From assembly GCA_947475245.1 (NCBI GenBank), contig CANJLW010000002.1:124001-188000 (forward strand): a stretch of 64,000 nt of DNA, in the 5' to 3' direction. Under the pieces are notes generated by a model, which saw only the letters and a program-made list of their open reading frames with translations, was not told the DNA's origin and did not search any database. The position numbers and the translations under genes are program-made. Positions 46,415-54,807 of this stretch are shown here, piece after piece (the stretch's first letter is position 1; every line of letters begins with the position of its first letter). The stretch comes from Acetobacteraceae bacterium (GTDB lineage: Bacteria; Pseudomonadota; Alphaproteobacteria; Acetobacterales; Acetobacteraceae).

Positions 46415-48334
46415 TCATGTCCGCGCCGCTGCGCGGCGACGCCGCTGTATCAGCCCGATCCCAATCGCAAGGACAGTCAGCGTCACCGGCACAAGCACGA
46501 TATTGAACACCCGCAAGCCGGTTTCCAGCCGCGAGATGTCGCGGTTCAGTTCCAGTTGCACGGCGCGCAATTTCTGGCGTGTATCGACGATATCCTTGCG
46601 CGCGGCATCGATGGCGGCCCGTTGTTCGGGGGTGATGACGGCGTCGGTCTTCGGCCGGTCGCCGCCTTCGCCCGCGCGCGTGTCGCCCTGGCGCAGGGTG
46701 CGAAGCTGCTTCTCGACGTCTTCCAGGTGCTTTTGCAGCCCTTGCTCGGTCTGGCGGTAGCTGGCTTCCGCGTCGCTTTGCATCGCCGCCACCAGTGTGA
46801 ACGGACGCGTGGTATCCCCGCGAGAGCGGAGTCCGATCAGCGCGTCTCCGCCCGCCAGGGTGCCGATCAGATTGGCGACGAACGGGCCGTTGTCGGCGAA
46901 GGGCGTCGCGGTCTGCTGGCCGAAGAAATCGGCCACCCGCACCCAGTAGCGATCCGCCAGCATGTCGCTGTCGGCGACCACCACCATGTTCGCGGGACCG
47001 TCGGTCTGCGCCTTGTGCGCCGGGAAATTGTCGGGTCGCTTCTGCTCCCCGGTCAGTTCCGGCGGGCCGGCAAAGGCGGATTTCAGGTCGCCCCGCACCC
47101 GCGCGGCGATCACGCGCGGCGTATTGTCCGGCCGAAACTCCGCCAACACCTTGGTCGGTTCCGGCGTCTTCACCTTGTCCACCGACAAGATCGCGGACCG
47201 CGCGCTGCTGGACAGCAGCGGCACGAACTCGATCGCGGCCTTGTCCGCCTTGCGCAGCGACCCCGCGGAGGCAACGGTCACCTGCTGCAAGTCCGCCGTC
47301 GCGGGATCGTCGTGGTTCAGCCCGTCGCGGATATTGAACCAGGCGACATAGCTTACCGCCTGCACGCGCTCTTCCGCGTTGGCGCGCACGCGCCACGCGC
47401 CGGTCAGATCGCCGACGACCTGCGACGGGTCGAATTCGATGCCCCAGGCGTCAAACAGCGGCTTGAGGTTGGATTGCGTATCGGTCGGCGGCGCGCCGGT
47501 CTGGCTGGGCGCGGATGCCAGCGTCTCGCTCCACGGATCGACCATCGCCATCAGCCGCCCACCGCGCATCACGAACTGATCGATCGCGTAAAGCGTTGCA
47601 GGCGACAGGTCGCGGGCGGACGCCACCAGCAGGACCTGGATCTCCGGATCGATCGCCTGCGCGTCGGTGGCGACGGTCTTCAACGAGTTGGTCTGGCGCA
47701 GCAGCAGTGAGGACGCAAAGGGTTGTCCGCCGGGCCCCTGGCCGCGCGTCATCATCATCATGCGCGGATCGCCGTCGAAGGGCAGGGAGGTCATGACCCC
47801 GACCACCGGTCGCTTCGGGTTCGAGAGATCGAACACCAGCTTGGTCAGATCGAATTCCAGGAAGCGGCCGCGTTCCGGCTGAAAGAACGGGATGGTGCGC
47901 TCGTCGTCCTGCAGGTTGCTGCCGGCCAGGCCGAAATACACCAATTGCCCGCCCTGATCGACCGGAACGCCTTGCAGCCCATAGGCCACGGCGCGATCCT
48001 CGGTGTCGCTGAAGGGTTCGGGGTCGTAGAATTCAAGCCTGACCTTGCCGTTGGAGACGGACGCGTAGTTCAGCATCATCTCCCGCACCTGATCGGCGTA
48101 ATTGCCGTAGACCGGCACGGTGGCGCCCAATCTGCGGGAGTAGAACAGCCGCAGCGTTACGGGTTCCTTCAACTCCGACAGCACCCGTTTAGTGCCGGCG
48201 GACAGGGTGTACAGCTTGCCGGCGGTCAGATCGATCTGGATCGAGGCCAGTCTGGCGTCGGCGAACATGTTGATGCCGATGGCGATCGCGGCGGCGGCGA
48301 GCACGCCGGCGACGGAGAAAAACAGACGCTTCAT
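46415..48334 (-). CDS. GldG family ABC-type transport substrate-like protein
   Basis: 639 residues with an N-terminal membrane helix (FFSVAGVLAAAAIAIGINMF), a long extracytoplasmic body starting DLTAGKLYTLSAGTKRVLSELKEPVTLRLFYSR, as in GldG/DUF4350-type proteins, and a C-terminal membrane helix (IVLVPVTLTVLAIGIGLI) preceded by a coiled coil at about 545-600 (LQKHLEDVEKQLRTLRQGD). It belongs with the ABC-2 permease (5 bp upstream) and the ATPase. In Bacteroidetes the set is linked to gliding, but alphaproteobacterial homologues are of unknown function. Confidence 0.87.
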   Translation of the reverse strand: MKRLFFSVAGVLAAAAIAIGINMFADARLASIQIDLTAGKLYTLSAGTKRVLSELKEPVTLRLFYSRRLGATVPVYGNYADQVREMMLNYASVSNGKVRLEFYDPEPFSDTEDRAVAYGLQGVPVDQGGQLVYFGLAGSNLQDDERTIPFFQPERGRFLEFDLTKLVFDLSNPKRPVVGVMTSLPFDGDPRMMMMTRGQGPGGQPFASSLLLRQTNSLKTVATDAQAIDPEIQVLLVASARDLSPATLYAIDQFVMRGGRLMAMVDPWSETLASAPSQTGAPPTDTQSNLKPLFDAWGIEFDPSQVVGDLTGAWRVRANAEERVQAVSYVAWFNIRDGLNHDDPATADLQQVTVASAGSLRKADKAAIEFVPLLSSSARSAILSVDKVKTPEPTKVLAEFRPDNTPRVIAARVRGDLKSAFAGPPELTGEQKRPDNFPAHKAQTDGPANMVVVADSDMLADRYWVRVADFFGQQTATPFADNGPFVANLIGTLAGGDALIGLRSRGDTTRPFTLVAAMQSDAEASYRQTEQGLQKHLEDVEKQLRTLRQGDTRAGEGGDRPKTDAVITPEQRAAIDAARKDIVDTRQKLRAVQLELNRDISRLETGLRVFNIVLVPVTLTVLAIGIGLIQRRRRAAART

Positions 48335-48339
48335 GGCCG

Positions 48340-49071
48340 TTAATCCGCCTTACGCTGATCGACCAGCACCGTGTTCAGGAACAACCAGAACCCGATGAAG
48401 GTCGCGAAGAAAGTCACGTCGCGCACCGAGACGACGCCGCGCGTGAAGGCCTGGAACCGGTCGATCACGGCGATGCGGCGGGCGATTTCGGCCAGGATCG
48501 GCGTGTTGCGATTCAGGAAGTCGGTGACCAGCGGATACGACGCCACCGCGAAGACGAAGCACACGGCAACCGCCAGCACATAGGCGATCACCTGATTGCG
48601 CGTCGCCGCCGACAACGCCGATCCGATCGACAAAAACGCTCCGGCGACCAGCAGGCAGCCGACATACCCCGAGGCGATCACGCCGTTATCGGGATTGCCG
48701 AGCAAATTGACGCTGATGATGAAGGGGAAGGTGAGAGCGAGGGCGATGGCGCAGAACGCCCAGGCCGCCAGGAATTTCGCGATCACCGCCTGACCCTGCG
48801 TGATCGGCAGCGTCAGCAGCAGTTCGATGGTGCCGAGACGCCGTTCCTCCGCCCACAGCCGCATGGTGATGGCGGGGATCAGCAGCAGGAATACCCAGGG
48901 GATGAAGGTAAAAAACGGGTTCAGGTCGGCCTGTCCGCGATCGAAGAAATTACCCAGGTTGAACGTCATCGCGCCTTGCAGCACCAGGAAGATGACGATG
49001 AAAACGCTGGCGACCGGGGTGGCGAAATAGGCCGCCAGTTCGCGCTGGGCGATGGTCAGGATGATACGCAT
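48340..49071 (-). CDS. ABC-2 type permease (GldF-like)
   Basis: 243 residues from an ATG at 49071, 2 bp after the ATPase stop. About six membrane helices are visible (ASVFIVIFLVLQGAMTF, FTFIPWVFLLLIPAITMRL, FLAAWAFCAIALALTFPF, GYVGCLLVAGAFLSIGSALS, VIAYVLAVAVCFVFAVAS, VTFFATFIGFWLFLNTVLV). WAEERRLGTIELLLTLPITQGQ is the standard ABC-2/NosY-type coupling segment. It pairs with the ATPase upstream. Confidence 0.9.
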   Translation of the reverse strand: MRIILTIAQRELAAYFATPVASVFIVIFLVLQGAMTFNLGNFFDRGQADLNPFFTFIPWVFLLLIPAITMRLWAEERRLGTIELLLTLPITQGQAVIAKFLAAWAFCAIALALTFPFIISVNLLGNPDNGVIASGYVGCLLVAGAFLSIGSALSAATRNQVIAYVLAVAVCFVFAVASYPLVTDFLNRNTPILAEIARRIAVIDRFQAFTRGVVSVRDVTFFATFIGFWLFLNTVLVDQRKAD

Positions 49072-49073
49072 GC

Positions 49074-49823
49074 TCAGGCGGCATCCTTCTGTGTTGTCAG
49101 TTGGCGGAACACATCGTCGAGCTTGCCCGACGGGTGCCGTTTTTCCAGTTCGGCGGGTGTCGCGTCGGCGACCACGCGGCCGCGCGCGATGATCATGGCG
49201 CGGGTGCACACCGCGTCCACCTCTTCCAGAATATGGGTGGAGATGACGATCGCCTTCTCTGCCCGCATGTCCTGGATCAACTTGCGGACCTCGTGCTTCT
49301 GGTTGGGGTCCAGCCCGTCGGTGGGTTCGTCCAGCACCAGCACCGGCGGATCGTGCAGCAGGGCCTGTGCCAGCCCGACACGGCGCTTAAAGCCCTTGGA
49401 CAAGGTCTCCACCGGTTGCAGCCGCACGGATTCGAGCCGGGTGAGGCCCAGGGCGTGATCGACCCGGCGATCCAGTTCGGCACCGGAGAAACCGCGAATT
49501 TTCGCGCAGAAGCGCAGGAAGCCGGTGACAGACATTTCAGGATAGGTCGGCGCGCCTTCCGGCAGGAAGCCCAGCATTCGACGCGCGGCGACGCCGTCGG
49601 TCTGGACGTCGTGACCGCAGATGCGGGCGGTACCGGCGGTCGGGATCATGAACCCGGCCAGCATCCGCATGGTGGTTGATTTGCCCGCGCCGTTGGGGCC
49701 CAGGAAGCCCAGTACTTCCCCGCGGGCGACGCGGAACGAAACGCTGTCAACGGCGGTGAACGCGCCAAAGCGCTTTGTCAGGCCGTCGATCTCGATCAGC
49801 GCGGATTCGCCGTCTGCCGCCAT
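49074..49823 (-). CDS. ABC transporter ATP-binding protein (GldA-like)
   Basis: 249 residues from an ATG at 49823 with GGGGAAAC upstream. Walker A is GPNGAGKST near residue 45, the signature is LSKGFKRRVGLAQALLHDP (a KGFKRRVG variant of LSGGQ), Walker B VLVLDEPTDGLDP, and the H-loop STHILEEV. It belongs to the NatA/GldA branch of ABC-2 exporters. Gene order ATPase-permease-GldG-DUF4340-NUDIX is one transcription unit. The transported substrate is unknown. Confidence 0.92.
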   Translation of the reverse strand: MAADGESALIEIDGLTKRFGAFTAVDSVSFRVARGEVLGFLGPNGAGKSTTMRMLAGFMIPTAGTARICGHDVQTDGVAARRMLGFLPEGAPTYPEMSVTGFLRFCAKIRGFSGAELDRRVDHALGLTRLESVRLQPVETLSKGFKRRVGLAQALLHDPPVLVLDEPTDGLDPNQKHEVRKLIQDMRAEKAIVISTHILEEVDAVCTRAMIIARGRVVADATPAELEKRHPSGKLDDVFRQLTTQKDAA

Positions 49824-49912
49824 GCTGCGTTTCCCCACTCGGTTTTCGACCGTTCCAGATAGCGGAAAGCCGAACCATTGCAAGACGCCGCCGCGTGACG
49901 GTTTTGCAAGAT

Positions 49913-51229
49913 TTACCCGACGCGCCGGCGCAGTTGGAACAGCGGCGGGTGATCGGGTTGGGTCGTCACCACGGCGACGGGTAGAACCGGGCGATCCCCG
50001 AGCAGCGACAGGGTGAAGCGTTCGGTCAGGGCGGACAGCACCATGGCGGCCTCCATCAGCGCGAACTGCGCCCCGACGCATACGCGTGGGCCGGCACCGA
50101 AGGGCATCCAGGCAAATCGCGGCGGCGGGGGCTCGCCAGGCATGAAGCGCGACGGGTCGAACGCATCGGGGTCGCGCCACAGCGCGCGGTGGCGGTGCAG
50201 CACCCAGGGCGCGATCATGACGACCGATCCGGGCCGCAGCGTCAGCCCACCGACGGTATCCGCGCCGATCGTCTCGCGCACCAGGGTAAAGGCGGGCGGG
50301 AACAGGCGCAGTGTTTCCTGGATCGCCGCCTTGCAGCGGGTCTCATCGCGGGCAACGGCGTCTTGTTCGGCCGGGACACGCGCCAGCAGGGTCGCAGCCC
50401 AGAACAGCGTGACGGCCGTGGTTTCATGCCCGGCAAGGATCATCGTGGCGACCTGATCGCGCAATTGTTCGGCGCTGAAGCCGACGCCGGTTTCCGGGTC
50501 ACGCGCGGCGCGCAGCAGATCGAACAGATCGTTGGGCGCGTCCGGCGGCGGGGCGCGCAGCCGGTCGGCCATCGTCGCCTCGATCAGCGCCATCCATCGA
50601 CGGCTGAACCGACGGCGCGCGAAATCGCGCAGAGTCGGCACGGATGGCGGCAGCAACATATCGAACAGCTTGGGGCGGGACAGATCGGCGGCATACTCCG
50701 CCAGCATGGCGCGCATGGCGGGGCCGAAGCGGCGCATCTCCATCGAAAACATCGATCGCCCCGCGATATCCAGCGCCAGCCCCTGCATCGCCGCCAGCAG
50801 ATCGGCGGGTTCGTCCCGGCGCGCGTCAAGCGCATCAAGCGCATCGCGCGTCGCCGCCGCGACATGGCGCGCGAGCATGGGCAACACGCGCGGGGTCAGC
50901 GCCGGGGCGATGGTGCGTCGTTGCAGTCGCTAGGCATCGCCCTCGCTCAGCAACAATCCATTGCCGGCGATCGGGCGCAGGATGCGGATGGAGGCCGGGG
51001 TCCGCCGGTAGTTGGCGGCATTGTCCACGAGCACGCGGTGGATCGCCTCGGGCGCATTCAGCAGCACCGTCTTTCGTCCCAGCAGGTGGCGTTCGGTGTA
51101 GTCGGACTCGTATGCCCGGTCGGGCCAGACCGTCAGGGCGTTGGTCCGGACGGCGCGCAGGAAGGCGCGGACCGGCAGGGGGGACGCGGGGCGGGGCGGC
51201 GTCAGCGGGATGTACAAGGCGGCGGTCAC
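49913..51229 (-). pseudogene. cytochrome P450 interrupted by one in-frame TAG
   Basis: The frame from GTG at 51229 to 49913 is a 438-residue class I-type P450 except for a TAG at 50932-50930. It falls in LLSEGDA-stop-RLQRRTIAPAL, where family members have the conserved tryptophan of the C-helix (GxxWRxxRR), so TGG to TAG is a one-base change. The rest is intact: I-helix AGHETTAVTLFW, K-helix ETLRLFP, and the heme Cys in FGAGPRVCVGAQFALME. No frameshifts are seen. It is either a recent pseudogene, a sequencing error, or read through. Confidence 0.85.
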
Positions 51230-51252
51230 TGTGCTTCTGACGGATAGAGTTG

Positions 51253-51307
51253 CCGGCGGGCCACCCCGGACAACACGCGCGCGTGAAGTTCGGGGTGACC
51301 CGCCGGG
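51253..51307. terminator. long imperfect hairpin between the LLM oxidoreductase and P450 genes
   Basis: A 15-bp imperfect inverted repeat (about 51253-51268 with 51291-51307, one mismatch) surrounds a GC-rich 24-nt loop. It lies 3' of the LLM oxidoreductase gene, so it may end or stabilise its transcript. No T-run follows. Confidence 0.45.
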
Positions 51308-51313
51308 GGCGGA

Positions 51314-52564
51314 CTACTCCGCCGCGGCGCGGGGCGTGTAGGCCGGCAGATCGGCGCGCAGCGTGTTATCCATGGGCTTGGGCCACCAGCGGTGTTCCCA
51401 CTCCCCATAGAACGTGCGCAGTGTCGGCATGACCTTTTCGGCGAAAAGCTGCGTGTTGAAGCGGGTCAGTTCCTTGTTCATGTTGCCGAACTGCATCAAC
51501 AGCATCAGGTTGCCGACGTTCAGGTTCTCGGCCAGTTCGATCAGTTGCTCGGTCACGTCCTTGGGATTGCCGATGACGATGTAGCCGGCGTCGACCAGGT
51601 CCTTCATCTCCGTCGGTCGCGCGACGGAACGCAGGGCCGCGGCGCTGACCTGGCTGGCCAGACCGGCGCGTTGCGTGGCCTCCGTCGAATAGCCCGGCGG
51701 CGCGGCGAAGCGGGGATCGATATGCAGGCAGCGACCGAAGAAGTATTCCGCCGCTTCGGTGTATTTCTCCATCGCCTCGTCGCGGCTTTCGGCGACGCAG
51801 ACGGTCTGCGCGAAGGCGGCGCGGTAGGGATTGCGATCCTTGCCCAGCCGATCCATCTCTCCCCAGAACCCATCCATCGTGGCCTTGCCGGCCTTGTGGC
51901 CGTAGTAGGACAGGTAGGCGTAGACGTAATCTTTCTCAGCGCACCACTGCCAGGTCTCGACCGAACCGCCGCCGGGGATCCAGATCGGCGGATGCGGCTG
52001 TTGGATGGGGCGCGGCCAGATATTCACGTAGCGCTGCTGGTTGAAACGCCCGTTGAACGCGAAGGTGTCCTTGTCCTGCCACGCCCGCATGACCAGATCG
52101 TGTGCTTCAAGGTAACGATCGCGCAGTTGCGACGGGTTTTGCCCATAGGCGAAGCAATCGTCCATCGGCGTGCCGACGGGAAAGCCCGCGATCAACCGCC
52201 CGCCGGAGATGACGTCGAGCATGGCGAATTCCTCCGCCACCCGGGTCGGGGGATTATACAGCGCGAGCGAATTGCCCATCACGCAGATGGTGGCGTCGGT
52301 GGTGCGACGCGCGAGCGAGGATGCGATCAGGTTGGGGGACGGCATCAGGCCGTAGCCGTTGGAATGATGCTCGTTCACGCAGATGGCGTCATAGCCGCAA
52401 TCGGCGGCGTATTCGAGTTCGTCCATGAAGTCGTTGTACATCAGATGCGCGCGCTTCGGGTCGAACAGCGAGGAATGGATATCGACCCAGACGGAGGGGT
52501 GCTTCTGTTTGAAGTCCTCCGGCAGTTCCGTATAGGGCATCAGATGAAACCACATCATCTTCAT
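51314..52564 (-). CDS. LLM class flavin-dependent oxidoreductase (luciferase-like)
   Basis: 416 residues of the bacterial luciferase-like monooxygenase family: MWFHLMPYTELP, CVNEHHSNGYGLMPSPNLIAS near residue 63, NPPTRVAEEFAMLDVISGGRLIAGF, GNPKDVTEQLIELAENLNVG. These enzymes use reduced FMN/F420 and O2 to oxygenate substrates; the pattern is close to those with an EHH motif that act on alkanesulfonates or hydrocarbons. Substrate unknown. The neighbouring P450 is on the same strand. Confidence 0.88.
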   Translation of the reverse strand: MKMMWFHLMPYTELPEDFKQKHPSVWVDIHSSLFDPKRAHLMYNDFMDELEYAADCGYDAICVNEHHSNGYGLMPSPNLIASSLARRTTDATICVMGNSLALYNPPTRVAEEFAMLDVISGGRLIAGFPVGTPMDDCFAYGQNPSQLRDRYLEAHDLVMRAWQDKDTFAFNGRFNQQRYVNIWPRPIQQPHPPIWIPGGGSVETWQWCAEKDYVYAYLSYYGHKAGKATMDGFWGEMDRLGKDRNPYRAAFAQTVCVAESRDEAMEKYTEAAEYFFGRCLHIDPRFAAPPGYSTEATQRAGLASQVSAAALRSVARPTEMKDLVDAGYIVIGNPKDVTEQLIELAENLNVGNLMLLMQFGNMNKELTRFNTQLFAEKVMPTLRTFYGEWEHRWWPKPMDNTLRADLPAYTPRAAAE

Positions 52565-52646
52565 GGCGTTCGCGCTCCTGGCGTCTGAGTTTGGCGGAGT
52601 GAAGCATTGGACGGCGCGTAACGCCAGCCGGCTGAATGACAGCCGG

Positions 52647-53864
52647 CTAAACGACCCCCGCCACGGCCAAAACCGTCGCCAGCCCCGCCGCCATGCCGTT
52701 GACGCTGGCGACGGGTTCGACGTCGATCCATTCTTCCAGTGAATGCTGCCGTCCGCCGGTCCCGCCGGACCCGATCTTGATGGCCGGGATGCCCAGGCTC
52801 ATCGGGATGTTGGCGTCGGTGGAGGAATACTCGAAACTCGTTTCAATCCCGTGGGCCTCGATCGCCGCTTTGGCGAATTGCGCGAGTTCGCCCGATTCGT
52901 TGGTGTGACCCGCGGGGCGGTCGCCGATCTTGACGATATCCGCCGCGATCGCGCCGTTATGGGTCGCGCGCATCGCGTTTTCCGCCGTGACCGAGGCGGC
53001 GACAATCTCCAGAAAGCGCTGTTCCAGGCGATCGAGTTCCTCGACGGATTCCGATCGAAGATCGAATTCGGTCCAGACGCTGTTCGGGATCGAATTGATC
53101 GACGTCCCGCCGCCGGTCACGCTGGCGCTGAACGTCGTGCGCGGCTTCGCCGGTACCGGCACGCGGCCCAGGCGCCCGATCGCGTCGGCCATCGCATACA
53201 TGGGGTTGACCAGGCCGAATGCCCCGTAGCTGTGCCCGCCCGGGCCGGTGAAGGTCACGCGATAGCGTTTCGAACCGACGCCGCCGGTCACGATCCGCTC
53301 CATATTGGGGCTGTCGACGGTGATGAAGGACTGGATGCGGTCCTTGTAGCGGCCTTTTTGAAACAAATGCCGCATTCCCCGCAGATCGCCCGGCCCTTCT
53401 TCGCCGACATCGGCGACGAACAGGATGTCGGCGCGCGTGCGAATGCCGGCGGCATCCAGCGCGCGCAGCCAGGCCAGGATAACCGCCAGGCTGCGGGTAT
53501 CGTCGCCCACGCCGGGGGCGAACAGCCTGGTGCCTTCGCGCCGCACCGTCAGATCGGTTCCCGCGGGGAAGACGGTGTCCAAATGCGCGGCGACGCAAAT
53601 CATCGGACCGTTGCCGATGCCGCGCCTGATGCCGGTGACGTTGCCCTCCGCGTCGATTTCGAGGTCTTCGAGCCCGTGTTCCGCCGCCATCGCCCGCCAG
53701 CGTTCGGCCCGCGTTGCTTCGTTGAATGACGGCGCGGCGGTTTCCGTCAGGGTGACGATGTCCGCCACGGTACGCTCGTGCTCCGCCGCCAGCAGCGCGA
53801 CCGCTTGCCGAAACGCGGCGCTGGTCATGATGTTACGGACGGTGGTGTCGGCATGATCGGTCAT
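52647..53864 (-). CDS. M20 family metallopeptidase/amidohydrolase (peptidase T-like)
   Basis: 405 residues with the M20 metal site: CVAAHLDTVFPAGTD near residue 91, PGVGDDTRSLAVILAWLRAL with the bridging Asp, ADVGEEGPGDLRGMRHLF with the catalytic Glu pair, and the C-terminal SLGIPAIKIGSGGTGGRQHSLEEWI histidine. The FTGPGGHSYGAFGLVNPM dimerisation block is also present. It cleaves small peptides or acyl-amino acids. The first ATG gives 405 residues; a second ATG (codon 13) is possible. Confidence 0.88.
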   Translation of the reverse strand: MTDHADTTVRNIMTSAAFRQAVALLAAEHERTVADIVTLTETAAPSFNEATRAERWRAMAAEHGLEDLEIDAEGNVTGIRRGIGNGPMICVAAHLDTVFPAGTDLTVRREGTRLFAPGVGDDTRSLAVILAWLRALDAAGIRTRADILFVADVGEEGPGDLRGMRHLFQKGRYKDRIQSFITVDSPNMERIVTGGVGSKRYRVTFTGPGGHSYGAFGLVNPMYAMADAIGRLGRVPVPAKPRTTFSASVTGGGTSINSIPNSVWTEFDLRSESVEELDRLEQRFLEIVAASVTAENAMRATHNGAIAADIVKIGDRPAGHTNESGELAQFAKAAIEAHGIETSFEYSSTDANIPMSLGIPAIKIGSGGTGGRQHSLEEWIDVEPVASVNGMAAGLATVLAVAGVV

Positions 53865-53929
53865 GGCGGCGGCCTTGCTGCGGTTTGGCGAAGGCGCACA
53901 AGATGCCGGTTCATGGACGGAGTTGTCGA

Positions 53930-54322
53930 ATGGATATCGAGGCGTTGCAGCAAGGCCTGCCGGGTTTGCCGAAGTTTCTCGGCATGCGGTTCACGTCGGT
54001 CGAGAAGGACCGGCTGGTGGCGGAGCTGGTGGTCGGTCCGGAGCACTGCACGGATGCCAATACGATTCATGGCGGGGCGATCATGGCCTATGCCGACACG
54101 ATGGGCGCGATGGCCACGATCGTGAACCTGCGAGAGGGGCAGAGCACGACCACGATTGAAAGCAAGACCAACTTCTTTGCCGCCACGCCGGCGGGATCGG
54201 TATTGATTGCCGAAACGACCCCGCTGCACCGCGGACGGCGCACGCAGGTGTGGGAGACAAAGCTGACGCACCGCGATGGACGGTTGGCGGCCAAGGTCAT
54301 TCAGACACAAATGGTGCTCTGA
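53930..54322 (+). CDS. PaaI-family hotdog thioesterase
   Basis: 130 residues from an ATG at 53930 with GGAG 9 nt before it. The hotdog fold signature is NTIHGGAIMAYADTMGAMAT, near residues 44-63, and RRTQVWETKLTHRDGRLAAKV in the C-terminal strands. It hydrolyses acyl-CoA; the substrate is unknown, and it is not linked to the paa genes 3 kb away. Its 3' end abuts the tandem repeats at 54330. Confidence 0.85.
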   Translation: MDIEALQQGLPGLPKFLGMRFTSVEKDRLVAELVVGPEHCTDANTIHGGAIMAYADTMGAMATIVNLREGQSTTTIESKTNFFAATPAGSVLIAETTPLHRGRRTQVWETKLTHRDGRLAAKVIQTQMVL

Positions 54323-54329
54323 CGGCGCG

Positions 54330-54568
54330 TTTAACCCGGCGTTAAGGTCTGCGTGGGACTGTCCAGCCGCGGCAATCCCGCCGCGGCTGGAGGAGAGAGT
54401 CGATGATACACATCGAACTTGAACTCCGGTGGGGTGAATGGCGGATAACGATCAAAATCGTGATCCGTCGCTAAGCCCAACCGGCCTCGGCGGGTTGTTA
54501 ACGCAACTCGCCGGGAGCCCAGCTTATATCAATATTGCTGCCGCGCGTCCAGCAACGCATGCCGCGCA
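54330..54568 (+). repeat. 239-bp tandem unit 1 (hairpin, sORF, hairpin)
   Basis: First of three direct repeats of exact 239-bp period. It opens TTTAACCCGGCGTTAAGGTC. A hairpin at 54363-54390 has a 10-bp perfect stem and 8-nt loop, and its 3' arm runs into the ribosome binding site GGAGGAG (54389-54395) of the 23-codon ORF at 54403. A second hairpin at 54486-54515 has a 12-bp stem with a 6-nt loop. This copy has C-to-T and other changes, but the stem stays paired through U-G wobbles. The last 50 bp diverge most between copies. Confidence 0.9.
54403..54474 (+). CDS. 23-residue amphipathic peptide, copy 1
   Basis: ATG at 54403 follows GGAGGAG with a 7-nt spacer; TAA at 54472-54474. The peptide starts MIHIELEL, has W10-G11-E12-W13 in the centre, and ends ITIKIVIRR. 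Polar and nonpolar residues alternate in both arms, as expected for two amphipathic beta strands joined by a turn; net charge is positive. No known family is recognised. Codons 3 and 12 are the only ones that change the protein among copies (His/Asp/His and Glu/Lys/Lys); codon 2 varies synonymously. Expression is not proven. Confidence 0.6.
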   Translation: MIHIELELRWGEWRITIKIVIRR

Positions 54569-54807
54569 TTTAACCCGGCGTTAAGGTCTGTGTGGGACTG
54601 TCCAGCCGCTGCAATCCCGCCGCGGCTGGAGGAGAGAGTCGATGATAGACATCGAACTTGAACTCCGGTGGGGTAAATGGCGGATAACGATCAAAATCGT
54701 GATCCGTCGCTAAGCCCAACCGGCCCCGGCGGGTTGTAAAGGCAACTCGCCGGGAGCCCGGTTTATACCAATACTGCTCCCGCGCGTCCAGCAAGGCGTG
54801 CCGCCCA
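54569..54807 (+). repeat. 239-bp tandem unit 2 (hairpin, sORF, hairpin)
   Basis: Second copy. The first hairpin (54602-54629) has one mismatch next to the loop (G to T). The second hairpin is at 54725-54754 with loop TAAAGG. The sORF is at 54642. Relative to unit 1, most changes lie in the 3' 50 bp and in the hairpin loop. Confidence 0.9.
54642..54713 (+). CDS. 23-residue amphipathic peptide, copy 2
   Basis: ATG at 54642 with GGAGGAG upstream, TAA at 54711-54713. It differs from copy 1 at residues 3 (Asp) and 12 (Lys) only. The strictly kept length, start, stop and ribosome binding site across copies suggest selection on the peptide. It could be a short toxic or membrane-active peptide, a leader peptide, or nothing; no evidence of function beyond sequence. 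Confidence 0.6.
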   Translation: MIDIELELRWGKWRITIKIVIRR

